From: CANLBN01 sp050633825
GTDB taxonomy: Bacteria > Pseudomonadota > Gammaproteobacteria > Pseudomonadales > Cellvibrionaceae
Length of the DNA stretch: 64,000 nucleotides
NCBI GenBank assembly: GCA_050633825.1
Contig: JBOEHG010000011.1
Location: 1 to 64,000 of the forward strand
Direction of reading: 5' to 3'
The notes beneath the pieces are model-generated. The model saw nothing but the letters and a program-made list of their open reading frames with translations. It was not told the DNA's origin and made no database searches. A program made the position numbers and the translations under genes. Below are positions 26,701 through 36,243 of this stretch, in pieces; position 1 is the stretch's first letter; every line of letters begins with the position of its first letter.

Positions 26701-28420
26701 TTACTGTGGATAGTGTTGATACTGTTTTAGCAGTACAACGATTATCACTTACCGAGTCCGTCTCTCCTACAAAGTAGTCGCCGCTAATACTCTCATTCGA
26801 CATAATCGTATTATCAAGATAACCATTAATAGTGCCAATACCAGAGATACCATTAATATCAGAGGCGCCGCTCAACTCATCTGTATCGAATGAATTAAGC
26901 CCTGTAGAAATAAGTACAATATTACAATTGGCACAAGCATTAGCGGGGCTCAGAGTATAAGGATCACTCCAGCTACTTATTTTATCCAGCACCGAAAAGC
27001 GACCCGAAGGCTCATCATCGCCATCAGTTGAGCCATCATTATAAACCGTGGTAGGAGCTAACTGTGTTGATGATTGCGCTCCACTAATATAACGCAGAGC
27101 TTCTAAATACATTTCAGCAATAGGATTGCCCCAGTTAGAACAACGTCGGGATGAGTTAGTCTCGGAGATAGCTGGAATACCCGGAGAGCTACAATCTCCA
27201 TATGTAGTATTACTGTAATTGAACCGAGTAATCGTAAAAGCATCAATCGTTTCAATGATGCCGTTAGTTACAGCACTATGATTGAACGTACCATTAGTGG
27301 TATCAATTTCATTTTTAGAAGTATCTGCTATAGAAGGTGTATCAGGATCACCATCGTTATCAATAAGGTTACCAATAATAGTTTTCATCTGGCTTCTTAA
27401 TACGCCACCGGAAATATTATTAGCATAAGTACCCGTAATTAAACCAAACTGAATTTCACCCGTCTCGCCATACTCCTGCAAAATACCGGCAGGCTTATAG
27501 TTAGTATTGGTTCCATCAGAATACTCACGACAACGGCTATCAGTACTCGCATTGGCACCAGAGCAAACTTCAACGTAAACAAAGTACTCACCTAACATTT
27601 GTTGCCCGGTCGCACTTCTAGGACGGGTATCTTGATCCGGCCCTTTATCAAGACCAACGCTGCTCTCATCACGCCATGTACATTGCGAACGCTCACCTGA
27701 GCTCCAAAATGGCCAACCTGTTTGACCTGACTCACTGCCTTTAGCAACTCTCATTTGAGGGGCACCTGGCTTAAGAGTTGTTGTTTCGCCAGGGTCCATT
27801 GCAGGGCTCAAATTACAAATTGAAATAATCGGTTCAGAAAACGGTGTATAAAGGTTCATTGATGCCGATTCAAACACCTTTACAAATGAGTGGACATCGC
27901 GGGGAAGAGCAGCGCGAGCCAGTACCGTTGTCGTATTACCCGAACCATCCAGAGTATCACCATCAACATGGCGCTTACCCCCATAAAGGACCTGACGAAT
28001 GACATCCATTCTTGTCATACTGGCCCAGTTGAGAAAGTTACCACTCCATGCACCAGAGCATGTATGACTAGTATCGCTTCTGCCTCCATTCGTTAAACCG
28101 GTTGGCTCAAATCTTCCAGCACCTGTTGCGTAGCTGTAACATTGGCCAGAATCAAAATAGCCATTATAAGTAATAGTATCTTTATACGTTGTATCCAGAA
28201 CACCATCACCATCAAGATCCGAATAATCTGAATAAGCTTTGTAATATAGCTGATGATCATTAGACATCACCAACATAGTCATGGGTGCAACTTCTTTGCC
28301 CACACTTAAAGGGATATCCTGCAAATCGCCTGTGGTAGTCGCTAAGGTGACTGCAGAGAACAAACCTAACATCAATGCCGCTAGACATGATTGAGGTAAT
28401 TTTTTCTTGCTACTATTCAT
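23741..28420 (-). CDS. pilY1: type IV pilus tip adhesin/biogenesis factor PilY1
   Basis: PilY1 sits at the pilus tip with the minor pilins and is needed for pilus extension, adhesion and surface sensing. A signal peptide (about residues 1-28) precedes a long N-terminal region. The conserved C-terminal propeller includes a calcium-binding loop, DLDGDFVVDRIYAGDL, at about residues 1266-1281, followed by YGNMWAFD. Many cysteines are spread through the N-terminal half. At 1559 aa it is larger than PilY1 of P. aeruginosa (about 1160 aa), and the extra length lies N-terminal to the propeller. A DLDGDGVLD loop near residue 70 may be a further calcium site. Confidence 0.93.
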   Translation of the reverse strand: MNSSKKKLPQSCLAALMLGLFSAVTLATTTGDLQDIPLSVGKEVAPMTMLVMSNDHQLYYKAYSDYSDLDGDGVLDTTYKDTITYNGYFDSGQCYSYATGAGRFEPTGLTNGGRSDTSHTCSGAWSGNFLNWASMTRMDVIRQVLYGGKRHVDGDTLDGSGNTTTVLARAALPRDVHSFVKVFESASMNLYTPFSEPIISICNLSPAMDPGETTTLKPGAPQMRVAKGSESGQTGWPFWSSGERSQCTWRDESSVGLDKGPDQDTRPRSATGQQMLGEYFVYVEVCSGANASTDSRCREYSDGTNTNYKPAGILQEYGETGEIQFGLITGTYANNISGGVLRSQMKTIIGNLIDNDGDPDTPSIADTSKNEIDTTNGTFNHSAVTNGIIETIDAFTITRFNYSNTTYGDCSSPGIPAISETNSSRRCSNWGNPIAEMYLEALRYISGAQSSTQLAPTTVYNDGSTDGDDEPSGRFSVLDKISSWSDPYTLSPANACANCNIVLISTGLNSFDTDELSGASDINGISGIGTINGYLDNTIMSNESISGDYFVGETDSVSDNRCTAKTVSTLSTVKGSCPEVPSQEGGYHIAGLAYHAKMNDLRSDLADEQTVDTYAISLAESVPSFEVAVGSNTVSFVPTCESKGGSNGSRKSLGNTDNDWNTCSLIDVIVKDSSATTGSFTLTWEDSPWGNDYDMDAIVDLDYCVGASCSPAVNADQIVVTMREVSAAAGFSIRFGYTITGVDNSGVTFGVIWKDEGANNGFSYLVDNDGDIFTKPSSTTTSNSASAWVQGYSVNNSPAARLLENPLWYAAKYGGFNDLDNNGLPNNSSNINGNPEWDAVDLDGEPNPDGIPDSYFPVRNPAQLENSFATILGDITSGGSATGASFSSSRITEDTLLFQSTFNTESWTGDLEAFLIASDGSIDQSNPVWSAADKLVSQSPSSRNILTYNSEASTKQGVVFASPANVASLQASEISQSMVDDLLTEVPTGVDNGTYLDGIINYIKGDTSAEVRNITVSSLFSFRNRLDENDQPFTLGALVHSTPEYMGDPSEPYPDLISGDETKPYSSFNPGRSSPVVFVGANDGMMHAFDASPTSAGGVEVFAYIPSFLSNSLYNLADKDYEYQAYVDGPITVRDVFINGNWRSYLVGATRTGGKGIYVLDVTNPSTMNTSNVIGEFTHSDLGATFSTPQIVKMNNNKWAAVFGNGYNNSGDGEAKLFILYLDADFSNGLTEGTEYRILETKTGPLSAGSCSLTKDCNGLSSPTVADLDGDFVVDRIYAGDLYGNMWAFDVSSTSEGSWGSAYGGSSPTPLFSACRSPCSASDRQPITSAPQIQLHPARRSSQTAPNVLVYFGTGQYMAVDDDQDQSVQTFYSIWDTGVSTNSNLTFNDLNQQSFTASGTGEIDVVSTPVKYTATRGDAEGGFGWYINMDGSSTSGFFNGGRVVINPILIGEIIFFAVTVPEVEEFSCTPGGDSYLVALNAFDGSAPDFLVFDLDNDGEPDNSGPTFKFDGSVVGLGVILDGKGKVKLGVSKEDGSNDTLGLNPNKFIPEGRKAWSIIK

Positions 28421-28462
28421 AATACTTACTCACAATTCATCAATGTGTTTATCAACACATCA

Positions 28463-29101
28463 TTAAGCGTCAGGATCACCTTGTGCTGTTGTATAAATAC
28501 TCTCTAAAATCGCTGTAATTTTTCTATTCTCGCCATAACCTATCGCCATAATTTTAAAGGCATAAGACGTATTAGCATCAAGCACAGCCTCTTTGCCCAC
28601 ATTAATGACACCGTTATTCGACAATCTTTGCTCCCCAATAAACTCTATGACATAACGATAACCAGGATCTTCGGTAGCTGCGACAGTTTGTGCTACGCTA
28701 TTCCCACTAGTCCAATTTTTGACCTTAGTAAGATCAATGCTATCTGTGTTACTTGAGGTATTAAATTTTTCAAGTTTATATTGTGGATGAAGTGATATGT
28801 AATACCCATCATTACTACCTTCAACAAACTCATCAAGAAAATCTGTATAGAAATCAGTTGTCAGATTAGCTAAAACTGACTGGGCTTGCCTCATACCTGA
28901 TTCGGCATTGATTCTTGCTACAAAAACTTGACGATTACTGCCTGCCATACGCTCCTGCATCGTTGATCCACTCATTAAATTAACGCCAACAGCCGTCATG
29001 ACTAATAACAGAACAAGCACAATAATAAGCACAACACCGTGATCAGTTTTTCTGGCTAACGATTTTTTATTTAAATAAGAATAATGCAATATATTTTTCA
29101 T
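28463..29101 (-). CDS. pilX: type IV pilus minor pilin PilX
   Basis: The N-terminal segment GVVLIIVLVLLLVMTAVGVN, then SGSTMQERMAGSNRQVFVARINAESG, is the signature of PilX/GspK-like minor pilins, which lack Glu5 and join the tip complex. The length is 212 aa. It sits between pilW and pilY1 with short gaps, as in the standard operon. Confidence 0.9.
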   Translation of the reverse strand: MKNILHYSYLNKKSLARKTDHGVVLIIVLVLLLVMTAVGVNLMSGSTMQERMAGSNRQVFVARINAESGMRQAQSVLANLTTDFYTDFLDEFVEGSNDGYYISLHPQYKLEKFNTSSNTDSIDLTKVKNWTSGNSVAQTVAATEDPGYRYVIEFIGEQRLSNNGVINVGKEAVLDANTSYAFKIMAIGYGENRKITAILESIYTTAQGDPDA

Positions 29102-29106
29102 AGACT

Positions 29107-30207
29107 TTACAATTGATTATATAAATTAATCGTTCTCGTTACTTCTTTAGTGATTAAACTAGAAAGATTATTTCCAGACGCTTGTGCATTTTCAATGGAA
29201 TTAAACATCATTGTAATTTTCAGGCGGTCGACAGAACGCCAATCGGTAACTGCTGCTGCGTTTTGATAAGTCAGGCTTCCCGCTGAATCCGTAGTGCCAT
29301 ATTGAACCTCCATATTGTGAACACCTTGCACTATTTCTTCCTTAACCCCCCCTTTTCGCCTAAATAAGGAGCAATTTTGTTGAGCCGTAGTCACATTACA
29401 CTCACCCAAAGGGGAGTCACCGATAAAGTATTCATAAGCACCGCTATCGCCAGCATACAAATAAAATTGACTATATTTAGCAAGCGTAAAATCGCTTCTA
29501 GAACTAGAAGATGGAAAACTACCTAGCTTCATATCAAGTTTTGCATTATAAATATTTGAAACATCCCCAGTAGTAATACTAACGATACCTGTACTACTAG
29601 AAGGCTTTGATGTTAGAACAAAAATTGCAGCACGCGCGCAATTAGAAACGCCGACAACATCACCGACATCCAAAGTATCAATAAAATCGCTATTAGCACC
29701 AGTAGTGTCGAGAGTTACTTGCGTCCTACTATCGAGGGTATTTACTTTTATCCGAACCGCATGATCAAGATAACGTACACGTAGTATATCGGTACCATTT
29801 GTAGCATCACCACTTAAGTTATCAGTCAAAGAGCTAAACCCATTTATAATAGTTAAATAGTCATAAAGGCTATTATCTGCTACTGGCACCCCAGCTACAC
29901 CAAGCAAGTTTTCAACTATAGGCTCACTTGCATCTCTAGAGTTTCTGATAACAGAAGGAGAGCTCATACAACCTAAGCTACCCGACTGACTAATATCTTC
30001 CACAATACGAGAAAAGGCATAACGCGTATTTTCTTGGATACGCGATATCCCTGCATTCGCATTTGCATTTTGTGTCGTCGTACTAAAAAGCTGGACAACA
30101 CCAGCCATGACGAGCAATCCAACAACCATTGATATTAATAACTCTATAAGACCGATACCCTTTTGGTATCGACCATAAGACGAACAGGCTCTACTAATAA
30201 TATTCAT
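29107..30207 (-). CDS. pilW: type IV pilus minor pilin PilW
   Basis: A prepilin with leader ending YQKG and mature start IGLIELLISMVVGLLVM. The following helix contains STTTQNANAN and RIQENTRYAFSRI, typical of PilW. The length of 366 aa is normal. It abuts pilV without a gap and lies five bases before pilX, so translation is probably coupled. Confidence 0.9.
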   Translation of the reverse strand: MNIISRACSSYGRYQKGIGLIELLISMVVGLLVMAGVVQLFSTTTQNANANAGISRIQENTRYAFSRIVEDISQSGSLGCMSSPSVIRNSRDASEPIVENLLGVAGVPVADNSLYDYLTIINGFSSLTDNLSGDATNGTDILRVRYLDHAVRIKVNTLDSRTQVTLDTTGANSDFIDTLDVGDVVGVSNCARAAIFVLTSKPSSSTGIVSITTGDVSNIYNAKLDMKLGSFPSSSSRSDFTLAKYSQFYLYAGDSGAYEYFIGDSPLGECNVTTAQQNCSLFRRKGGVKEEIVQGVHNMEVQYGTTDSAGSLTYQNAAAVTDWRSVDRLKITMMFNSIENAQASGNNLSSLITKEVTRTINLYNQL

Positions 30208-30738
30208 TTAGATTCTCAACTCCAGCTCAAAGCAGTTGTCCCTTCTCGCATTACATTCGATAGAGGTAGCGCCCTCTCGATCTTGATCCCAAAAGACTCG
30301 TATAGTATAAATTGGTGACTCCCAAGCCACAGTAGCTCGCCCTCTGGGAAGAGATGAATTGGATAATGCTTGCTGCCATTCAAGCGTGTCAAAAGCTTTT
30401 GTCCCTGCAGCATCACAACCAGCGGAACAATTATCTGCAATAGTGACTGTCGCTACCTTTTGTATATCAATACCACCATAAGTAACGCCATCATTTGCAC
30501 CATCGGCACCGTCGTAACCATTCGCCGCAACGCTACCAAATGACAATATACGATCAGCCATATCCTGCGCCAAGACTTGAGCTTCAGTCACAAACAATGC
30601 ACGTTGATTACTATTGAGGCCATTTGCTTGCAAACTAAGGATACCTAGTAGACCAATCGCAAGAATTAGTAGGGCTACCATCACTTCTATTAACCCAGAT
30701 CCGGCCTGTGTAATCAGTTTTGATGACTTATTTTTCAT
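30208..30738 (-). CDS. pilV: type IV pilus minor pilin PilV
   Basis: The prepilin leader MKNKSSKLITQAG is followed by SGLIEVMVALLILAIGLLG, the PilV-type start with Glu5 kept. The RALFVTEAQVLAQDMADRI segment matches PilV. The ATG at 30738 is preferred because GTGTGGGG precedes it; a GTG at 30750 would add four residues. The mature domain has paired cysteines (DNCSAGCDAAG, then IECNARRDNCFELELR). Confidence 0.9.
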   Translation of the reverse strand: MKNKSSKLITQAGSGLIEVMVALLILAIGLLGILSLQANGLNSNQRALFVTEAQVLAQDMADRILSFGSVAANGYDGADGANDGVTYGGIDIQKVATVTIADNCSAGCDAAGTKAFDTLEWQQALSNSSLPRGRATVAWESPIYTIRVFWDQDREGATSIECNARRDNCFELELRI

Positions 30739-30760
30739 ACATCCCCACACTTGTTAACCA

Positions 30761-31243
30761 TCATTTGACTGTAACATAACCCGTATTGCTAACAGTGACA
30801 ACACGATCTGTAGCACCATCTTTTTTTACTGTAAGCGATAACCCTGAGTTCGCATTATTGCCCTTAAGATCAAAATCAATCACAGTTTCTGCACTGGTAA
30901 TTGTTGTTTTACCGCCGACATTACTTTCCACTAAAGCCAACTCGTCAGACTCGAATGCACCATCACCATCAAGATCAACAAAAATTTGCCAACCATCCTT
31001 CCAAGTACTGGCATCATTGCAAATCTTTGGACAAATACGAACAGGCACAACATTATCTGCTGCCAATGCACGCGCATGTGCAATCGAATCAACTAGCTTA
31101 GTGGATGTGGTCCTTACATCATTATTGTTCAACAAGGTCGTTAAGCCAGGGATTCCCGCTACAAGTAATATCCCCAAAATAGCCAAGGCCACAACTAGCT
31201 CAATCAGGGTAAAACCTCTATTTGATGATACTTTGCCATTCAT
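30761..31243 (-). CDS. fimU: FimU/GspH-like minor pilin
   Basis: The leader MNGKVSSNRG is followed by FTLIELVVALAILGILLVAG with Glu5 present. The GspH-like domain has ICPKICNDASTWKDGWQIFVD, typical of FimU/FimT. As the first gene of the minor-pilin operon it matches FimU. It reads in the same direction as ispH, with 136 bases between them. Confidence 0.87.
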   Translation of the reverse strand: MNGKVSSNRGFTLIELVVALAILGILLVAGIPGLTTLLNNNDVRTTSTKLVDSIAHARALAADNVVPVRICPKICNDASTWKDGWQIFVDLDGDGAFESDELALVESNVGGKTTITSAETVIDFDLKGNNANSGLSLTVKKDGATDRVVTVSNTGYVTVK

Positions 31244-31379
31244 AATTTCTTCTCCACATGATTACTATACATCGGCCACAGACAAGCACCAGAGCATGGC
31301 TGATAAACGGTTAGTTTTTACAGATTAATTGAAGCATAGAGGCGTGAACTGACGACCAGGTCACATTATGGCTAGCCAT

Positions 31380-32324
31380 TCAGCCGACTCGCAAGGCCTT
31401 GGGCAGAGAAAAGCTAATATTTTCAGGCTCTCCGGGCATTTCCTGAGGTGGTAAAGCACCCAGCTTCCCAAGTGTTGATATCACCTCTTGAACAAGTACT
31501 TCGGGTGCTGAGGCACCTGCAGTTACGCCAATATTATTTTTATTAAGAAGCCAATCAGCTTCGATATCATCAGCCGAGTCCACCAGATAAGCTTCCGCAC
31601 CACAACGTTCAGCCAGTTCACGTAGGCGATTAGAGTTAGAGCTGTTTGGCGAACCAACTACAAGCACTAAATCACATTCTAGTGCGAGCTGTTTGACAGC
31701 ATCTTGCCGATTTTGAGTAGCATAGCAAATATCATCGGTACGAGGACCTTGAATTGCAGGAAATTTTTCTCGTAAAGCCTCAATCACCCGAGCAGTATCG
31801 TCCATAGACAAGGTTGTTTGGGTCACATAATATAAAGCACTGGAGTCTTTGACATTTAAATCAGCAACATCCTGCTCATCTTCTACTAGATAAATATTAC
31901 CACCATATTGGCGATCATATTGCCCCATGGTACCTTCGACTTCTGGGTGGCCTTCATGGCCGATAAGCACACATTCTGTTCCGCTGCGGCTGTACTTAGT
32001 CACTTCGAGATGTACCTTGGTCACCAAAGGGCAAGTTGCATCAAATACTTCCAACTGACGATCTTCCGCGTTTTTCTTCACCGCTTTTGATACGCCATGG
32101 GCACTAAAAATAACAATTTTATGGTCGGGCACTTCATGCAATTCATCGACAAAAATAGCACCACGATTACGTAAAGTATCCACCACAAATTTATTGTGCA
32201 CGACTTCATGGCGCACATAGATAGGCGGACCATAAACATCAAGCGCACGATTGACAATATCAATAGCGCGATCAACGCCGGCGCAAAAACCGCGAGGATT
32301 TGCCAATTTAATTTGTGCTGTCAT
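31380..32324 (-). CDS. ispH: 4-hydroxy-3-methylbut-2-enyl diphosphate reductase
   Basis: IspH, an iron-sulfur enzyme, makes isopentenyl and dimethylallyl diphosphate in the last step of the MEP pathway. The three cluster cysteines are visible in PRGFCAGVDRAI, DATCPLVTKVH and DDICYATQNRQ. The length of 314 aa is normal. It follows fkpB in the conserved ileS-lspA-fkpB-ispH order. Confidence 0.96.
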   Translation of the reverse strand: MTAQIKLANPRGFCAGVDRAIDIVNRALDVYGPPIYVRHEVVHNKFVVDTLRNRGAIFVDELHEVPDHKIVIFSAHGVSKAVKKNAEDRQLEVFDATCPLVTKVHLEVTKYSRSGTECVLIGHEGHPEVEGTMGQYDRQYGGNIYLVEDEQDVADLNVKDSSALYYVTQTTLSMDDTARVIEALREKFPAIQGPRTDDICYATQNRQDAVKQLALECDLVLVVGSPNSSNSNRLRELAERCGAEAYLVDSADDIEADWLLNKNNIGVTAGASAPEVLVQEVISTLGKLGALPPQEMPGEPENISFSLPKALRVG

Positions 32325-32368
32325 CTACTCAATCTCAATTTAATAAACAGTAAAGCAGTGTTAAACGA

Positions 32369-32818
32369 TTAATGTTTTACGCTCGGATCAACTGAAATAA
32401 TCTCTACTTCAAACTCAATATCTTTGCCAGCAAGAGGGTGATTAAAGTCAATGGTGACTGACTCATCATCAAAGGTAGTGACCACACCGGGCAACTCGGC
32501 ATTTTGTGCATCTGCGAAAGATAACATCAAACCTTCTTCAAGACTGATATCATCGTCAAATTGATCACGCGGAAAGTTTTGAATATTATTAGGGTTAGCT
32601 TGACCAAATCCCTGCTCAGGGTTAATCGTAAATTTCTCTTTAGCGCCTGCAGTCAAACCAAACAAGGCTCTTTCAAAGCCTTCCAACAAGTTACCATCAC
32701 CTACGGTAAAGGTCGCAGGCTCTTTTTCAAAAGTAGAATCAACAACCTCACCACTCTTTAAGCGAAGCGAAAAGTGAAGAGTTACTTCCGTACCCTCACC
32801 GACTGACAATAATGTCAT
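32369..32818 (-). CDS. fkpB: FKBP-type peptidyl-prolyl cis-trans isomerase, SlyD/FkpB type
   Basis: A small FKBP with an inserted flap domain (FTINPEQGFGQANPNNIQNF). The FKBP fold shows in VTLHFSLRLKSGEVVDSTFE and LLEGFERALFGLTAGAKEKF. The C-terminus DFNHPLAGKDIEFEVEI is characteristic of FkpB/SlpA. The 149-aa length is normal. It directly abuts lspA. Confidence 0.93.
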   Translation of the reverse strand: MTLLSVGEGTEVTLHFSLRLKSGEVVDSTFEKEPATFTVGDGNLLEGFERALFGLTAGAKEKFTINPEQGFGQANPNNIQNFPRDQFDDDISLEEGLMLSFADAQNAELPGVVTTFDDESVTIDFNHPLAGKDIEFEVEIISVDPSVKH

Positions 32819-33363
32819 TATTGGTCTTCTCCTTCATTTTTCTGAGAAAAGAATATATCAATGATTAACAGTCCAACCCCTAGCAGTATGGCTGAATCTG
32901 CAATATTAAAAGCGGGCCAATGGCACGTCTGGGCTTCGGGCCTTGCATAAAAAAAGGCGAGACACCCATTAGCCGCCGGATAAAACCAGTCAATAAAATC
33001 AACCACATAACCCAATACTATACGGTCCCATAAATTACCAAGGGCACCGCCTAAAATCAATGTCAGCCCGGCTAGTTCCAAGCGTTTTTTATAGTTAAGG
33101 CGCAAAATCCAGACAACTAAAAAAACACTCACCACAAAAGCAATAACACCAAAGAACCACCGTTGCCAACCACCTGCATCACTCAAAAAACTAAAAGCCG
33201 CACCATAATTATGCAATAAGGTAAAATTAAAAAAAGGCAAAAATGGCTGAGGTTTAGAATAGACCAAGGTGTCAACTGCCAACTGTTTTGTATATTGGTC
33301 AAGCACCAACACAACTAAAGCTAACAACAACCATAAGCTTTTTTGTTTTAAGGCTGACATCAT
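32818..33363 (-). CDS. lspA: lipoprotein signal peptidase II
   Basis: LspA removes signal peptides from prolipoproteins, including BamD and the large lipoprotein of this window. It has four hydrophobic segments and the two catalytic aspartates in VVDFIDW and FNIADSAI. At 181 aa it is slightly longer than usual, with a short linker containing two cysteines (NGCLAFFYARPEAQTCHW) between the conserved boxes. The start could be either of two adjacent ATG codons. Confidence 0.95.
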   Translation of the reverse strand: MMSALKQKSLWLLLALVVLVLDQYTKQLAVDTLVYSKPQPFLPFFNFTLLHNYGAAFSFLSDAGGWQRWFFGVIAFVVSVFLVVWILRLNYKKRLELAGLTLILGGALGNLWDRIVLGYVVDFIDWFYPAANGCLAFFYARPEAQTCHWPAFNIADSAILLGVGLLIIDIFFSQKNEGEDQ

Positions 33364-33387
33364 TACTTTTCCACCACTAGCAATAAC

Positions 33388-36195
33388 TTAAGCAAAATAA
33401 CGTACCTCACCCTCGCCTTCGATATTTTCAACACAACGACTGCATAACTCTGGGTGTTTGTCTAAAGTACCCACTTCAGGTCGCTGATGCCAACAACGAG
33501 CACATTTAGGATCATTATTAGCGGAAACAGAAACAAACAAACCTTCTACATCCGTTTTAATAGCATCGGCTGATGCCGAATCACTGCTGACAAATGCTTC
33601 CGAGGTAATCAATACAAAGCGAAGCTCATCCTGCAAACAATTGAGCTGTTTATATAACTCACCATCACAGTAAAGCGTCACCGAAGCAGAAAGCGACTTA
33701 CCAATTTCACCCTCATTTCGCTTTGCTTCCATCACTTTATTGACCGCTGTTTTAACCTCAGCAATTAAAGACCAATAATCTTCATCAAGCTCACTTGGGG
33801 TTGTTGCCTGCGGCAATGAATACCATTCAGCCAAAAACACATTTCCTTCACGCCCTTCAACAGCAGGCAATGCTTCCCACAATTCATCAGCGGTATAGCT
33901 GAGAATTGGTGTTATCCAACGAGTGAAGGCTTCCGCAATATGAAAAAGTGCTGTTTGGGCTGAACGCCGAGCGACACTATCAGCTTTTGTGGTGTATTGA
34001 CGATCTTTAATAATATCAAGATAAAAACCACCCATATCCACAATACAAAAGTTATGTAATTTTTGATAAATCACATGCAATTGATAGGTATCATAAGCCA
34101 CCATAAATTCTTGTTGTAACTGAGCGGCACGATTAACCGCCCACTGATCCAATGCCAAAAGTTCATCCATTGGCAGCAAATCATTTTCAGGGTTAAAGCC
34201 TTCCAAATTCGCCAATAAAAAGCGAGCGGTATTACGAATACGACGATAAGAATCAGCCGTGCGTTTTAGAATTTCATCAGAAACGCTCATTTCAGCACTA
34301 AAGTCAGTCGCTGCAACCCATAGGCGCAACACATCCGCCCCCAAACTATTCATAACCTGCTGCGGCGGAACCACATTGCCTAATGACTTAGACATTTTTC
34401 GGCCATCAGCATCCACGGTAAAACCATGAGTTAACACTTGTTTATAAGGCGGTGCATCATTGATGGTCATGGATGTTTTTAGAGATGACTGGAACCAACC
34501 GCGATGCTGGTCAGATCCTTCTAAATATAAGTCAGCAGGAAAACGTAAATTATCACGTTCACGCAATACCGAGTGATGAGTGACCCCCGAATCAAACCAT
34601 ACATCAAGGGTATCGGTTACTTTTTCATAATCATTAGCATCATCACCGAGTAACTCTTCTGTGGTCAAATCAAACCATGCATCAATACCGGCTTGTTCAA
34701 TTTTTTTGGCCACCGCTTCAACTAAAGCGGGAGTGTTCGGATGAAGGGCTTGAGTTTCTTTATGAACAAACAAAGTAATAGGCACACCCCATGTTCGCTG
34801 ACGTGATACACACCAGTCAGGACTATTGGCTACCATCCCTTCGATACGTGCTTGCCCCCAATCAGGAACCCATTCAACAGCGTCGATTGCATTATGGATG
34901 TTTTGCTTTAAGTCTTTATGGTCAAGCGTAATAAACCATTGCGGTGTCGCACGATAAATAAGCGGGGTTTTGGTTCGCCAACAATGTGCATAACTGTGAA
35001 CAATTTTCGTTTGATAAAATAATTTTTGTCGCTCTTCTAGCAAGGCAATAATTTTTTCATCAACTTTATAAACGTGTTCGCCAGCAAAAACCTCAACACC
35101 ATTGTGGTATGTACCATCAGCATTAATATAGTTAATCGTATCGATACCGTATTTTTGGCCTACCAAAAAATCATCCATTCCGTGGTCAGGCGCCGTATGC
35201 ACACAACCGGTACCGGCATCGGTAGTCACATGGTCACCCAATACGACAGGCACCTGCCTTTCATAGAAAGGATGTTGCAATAATAGTTTTTCTAAACTAT
35301 CGCCTTTAACTCGACCCACAATGGAAAAAGTATCAATGCCACCACGTTGCATAACAGCTTCATGCAACGCATCTGCCACAACAAATCGCTCACTTCCAGC
35401 TTGAACAACGACATACTCTAATTCTGGATTAACACTAACCGCTAAACTAGCAGGTAATGTCCATGGGGTCGTTGTCCAAATAACAACGGATACAGAACCT
35501 TCGCCCGATAAGTCAGGGATACGCTTCAGCAAATCAGATTCATCAACAACACTGTAACGCACATCAATAGAAAAGGACGTTTTATCTTGATACTCGACTT
35601 CCGCTTCAGCCAAAGCAGAACCGCCAACAACACTCCAATAAACAGGCTTATAGCCTCTTACAAGGTAGCCGTTTTCAGCAATCTTTCCTAAGGCACGAAC
35701 AGTATTGGCTTCTGTTTCAAAATTCATGGTGAGATAAGGGTTATCCCATTCACCTAAAACACCTAAACGAATAAAATCAGTTTTTTGGCCATCAACTTGT
35801 TTGTTGGCATAATCACGACACTTTTGGCGGAAGGTTTTAACATCGACCTTGCTACCCGCCTTGCCAATTTTCTTTTCTACCTGATGCTCAATGGGTAAAC
35901 CATGGCAATCCCAACCAGGTACATAAGGGGCATCTTTACCGCTTAATGTTTTTGACTTTACGATAATATCTTTAAGGATTTTATTAACTGCATGGCCGAT
36001 ATGAATATTGCCATTGGCGTAAGGGGGACCGTCATGCAAAATAAACTGATCACGACCTTTACGCGCAACGCGAATACTTTCATACACTTTATTCTGCTGC
36101 CACTTTTTTAATATTTGTGGTTCTCTCTGAGACAAGTTAGCCTTCATCGGGAACGACGTATTCGGTAAATTTAATGTTGCTTTATAGTCAGTCAT
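33388..36195 (-). CDS. ileS: isoleucyl-tRNA synthetase
   Basis: IleS charges tRNA(Ile). The class I signature HIGH is in NGNIHIGHAVNKI and KMSKS in GRKMSKSLGN. The large CP1 editing domain lies between them, and the C-terminal zinc finger appears as CARCWHQRP and CSRCVENI. The 935-aa length fits the bacterial type. It lies in the conserved ribF-ileS-lspA order. Confidence 0.97.
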   Translation of the reverse strand: MTDYKATLNLPNTSFPMKANLSQREPQILKKWQQNKVYESIRVARKGRDQFILHDGPPYANGNIHIGHAVNKILKDIIVKSKTLSGKDAPYVPGWDCHGLPIEHQVEKKIGKAGSKVDVKTFRQKCRDYANKQVDGQKTDFIRLGVLGEWDNPYLTMNFETEANTVRALGKIAENGYLVRGYKPVYWSVVGGSALAEAEVEYQDKTSFSIDVRYSVVDESDLLKRIPDLSGEGSVSVVIWTTTPWTLPASLAVSVNPELEYVVVQAGSERFVVADALHEAVMQRGGIDTFSIVGRVKGDSLEKLLLQHPFYERQVPVVLGDHVTTDAGTGCVHTAPDHGMDDFLVGQKYGIDTINYINADGTYHNGVEVFAGEHVYKVDEKIIALLEERQKLFYQTKIVHSYAHCWRTKTPLIYRATPQWFITLDHKDLKQNIHNAIDAVEWVPDWGQARIEGMVANSPDWCVSRQRTWGVPITLFVHKETQALHPNTPALVEAVAKKIEQAGIDAWFDLTTEELLGDDANDYEKVTDTLDVWFDSGVTHHSVLRERDNLRFPADLYLEGSDQHRGWFQSSLKTSMTINDAPPYKQVLTHGFTVDADGRKMSKSLGNVVPPQQVMNSLGADVLRLWVAATDFSAEMSVSDEILKRTADSYRRIRNTARFLLANLEGFNPENDLLPMDELLALDQWAVNRAAQLQQEFMVAYDTYQLHVIYQKLHNFCIVDMGGFYLDIIKDRQYTTKADSVARRSAQTALFHIAEAFTRWITPILSYTADELWEALPAVEGREGNVFLAEWYSLPQATTPSELDEDYWSLIAEVKTAVNKVMEAKRNEGEIGKSLSASVTLYCDGELYKQLNCLQDELRFVLITSEAFVSSDSASADAIKTDVEGLFVSVSANNDPKCARCWHQRPEVGTLDKHPELCSRCVENIEGEGEVRYFA

Positions 36196-36243
36196 AATCT
36201 GTCTTAGTTAATCATTGTCCTGTAAAAAAGCTCGACAAAAAAG

